A DNA stretch of 7,207 nt from positions 1 to 7,207 of the forward strand of contig JAICSZ010000109.1 in the NCBI GenBank assembly GCA_025936615.1, read 5' to 3'. A program made the position numbers and the translations under genes. The DNA comes from Pedococcus sp. GTDB lineage: Bacteria > Actinomycetota > Actinomycetes > Actinomycetales > Dermatophilaceae. Under the pieces are notes generated by a model. That model was not told the origin of the DNA and made no database searches. It saw only the letters and a program-made list of their open reading frames with translations. This document shows, one piece after another, positions 6,479 to 7,207 of the stretch (position 1 is its first letter; the number at the start of each line of letters is the position of its first letter).

Positions 6479-6873
6479 AGTGGCCGCTCGAAGCCTGCCC
6501 CCGCGACGTGGGACTCGCTGAGCGTCACGGCGATCCCGGCGCAGCCCTTGGCCCCCTCGCCGAGCGCTCCGGCGTGGACCCGGTCGGCGAGCCGGTCGGC
6601 GACGACGCGGGCCAGCGCCTCGGTGGTCGTGTTGACGCCGGCGAAGTCCGGCTCCTCGTCGAGGTTGCGGTAGTTGAGGTCGGCCAGGACGGCGTGCAGC
6701 TGCTCTGTGGCCCGGCCGATGTCGACCACGACGTTGTCGGCGTCGAGCTCCTCGCGCCGGAACGTCGCGTCCACCACGAAGGTCGCCCCGTGCAGGCGCT
6801 GGGCCGGCCCGAACACCTCGCCGCGGAAGCTGTGCGCCACCATGACGTGGTCGCGAACGGTCACGCTGAACAT
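6475..6873 (-). CDS. Divergent PTPS/QueD-fold protein (COG0720) with altered active site
   Basis: 132-residue protein with the 6-pyruvoyltetrahydropterin/6-carboxytetrahydropterin synthase fold. [20 protein letters not shown] (13-32) aligns with the family zinc motif. [16 protein letters not shown] (48-63), [10 protein letters not shown] (66-75) and [16 protein letters not shown] (80-95) follow the canonical order. E120 in VTLSESHVA matches the conserved pterin-anchoring Glu. H14 and H28 are kept. The third zinc His (of LHGH) is Ala30, no Cys occurs at the catalytic position just before LHG, and the catalytic Asp-His dyad is Asn67-Tyr68. Canonical synthase chemistry is therefore doubtful. The ATG at 6873 overlaps the upstream stop as TGATG, with AGGAGGG (6883-6889) 9 nt upstream. 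A longer in-frame reading to 6909 would overlap the upstream gene and lacks this site. Fold is confident; activity is unknown. Confidence 0.85.
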   Translation of the reverse strand: MFSVTVRDHVMVAHSFRGEVFGPAQRLHGATFVVDATFRREELDADNVVVDIGRATEQLHAVLADLNYRNLDEEPDFAGVNTTTEALARVVADRLADRVHAGALGEGAKGCAGIAVTLSESHVAGAGFERPL

Positions 6874-7207
6874 CAGTTGGTGCCCTCCTCGTAGTGGATC
6901 GTGTGGCACAGCGCGGGGAGGCTGCCGTCCGCCAGTCGGCCCATGACAGCGGGCAGCTCGTCGAACGCTGATCGGCCGGTGATGAGCGCGTCGAACCCCG
7001 GGTCTCGAAGCAGCTCGACGGCCAGGGCCAGCCGGTCCGACGTCGTGCGGCGGGACCGCCTGGCGGCGGCCACCGATCCCACCTGGCTGGCCCGGATCGT
7101 GAGCCGGTCCGAGTGGAAGGCGCCGCCGAGCGAGAGACGGACCTCGGCGTCGCCGTACCAGCTGAGCTCGACCACGGTGCCCTCCCGACCCAGGAGGTCG
7201 AGCGAGA
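6873..7207 (-). CDS. Zinc-type alcohol dehydrogenase-like (MDR) protein, C-terminal part
   Basis: The minus frame is open to the right window edge, so the gene starts outside; about 111 C-terminal residues are visible. [16 protein letters not shown] followed by [22 protein letters not shown] fits the end of the Rossmann half and the return to the catalytic half in medium-chain dehydrogenases. The C-terminal [17 protein letters not shown]...[20 protein letters not shown] also fits this family. The zinc-binding and NAD(P)-binding motifs lie in the unseen N-terminal part, so whether it is catalytically active cannot be judged. A GTG at 7175 is internal to this conserved stretch and is not the start. 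The stop overlaps the PTPS-like ATG by one base, tying the gene to the same operon. Family call is moderately confident; the substrate is unknown. Confidence 0.72.
   Translation of the reverse strand, partial: SLDLLGREGTVVELSWYGDAEVRLSLGGAFHSDRLTIRASQVGSVAAARRSRRTTSDRLALAVELLRDPGFDALITGRSAFDELPAVMGRLADGSLPALCHTIHYEEGTN

Noticed and set aside
5123..6673. 516-codon open frame on the plus strand across the glycosyltransferase and membrane-protein genes
   Set aside because: It is antisense to two well-supported proteins, has low-complexity Arg/Pro/Gln-rich content and no recognisable domain; such shadow frames are expected in GC-rich DNA.

Overview
The window is very GC-rich, uses GTG starts freely and has long open frames on several strands. 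Together with the protein families present, this points to a high-GC actinobacterium; I cannot name the genus.

Layout. (1) Positions 1-726, plus strand: the 3' part of a PLP-dependent O-succinylhomoserine sulfhydrylase (metZ-like) that begins before the window. (2) About 770-1052, minus strand: a decayed remnant of a NarL-type response-regulator receiver domain, lying between the convergent ends of metZ and a permease gene. (3) 1048-2908, minus strand: a two-gene unit of a YaaA/DUF328 protein, probably read from a leaderless GTG start, followed by an ArsB/SLC13-type permease. (4) 2962-7207, minus strand: a tightly packed run of six genes, read from the right edge leftwards. They are an MDR/zinc-type alcohol dehydrogenase-like protein (only its C-terminal end is in view), a degenerate PTPS/QueD-fold protein, a GT4 glycosyltransferase, a flippase-like polytopic membrane protein (LPG-synthase TM/UPF0104 fold), a stand-alone RibD_C-type pyrimidine reductase, and a stand-alone GTP cyclohydrolase II. 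Four of its five junctions overlap and the fifth has a 13-nt gap, so this is almost certainly one operon.

How they may work together. The six-gene run combines the first GTP-opening step of the riboflavin route, a pyrimidine reductase, a pterin-synthase fold that has lost its usual catalytic residues, an oxidoreductase, a glycosyltransferase and a membrane protein. No deaminase, RibB, lumazine synthase or riboflavin synthase is present in the window. I infer that it makes a dedicated GTP-derived, glycosylated, possibly membrane-associated or exported small molecule rather than ordinary riboflavin. This is the most interesting part of the window. The other genes look like ordinary housekeeping or stress functions.
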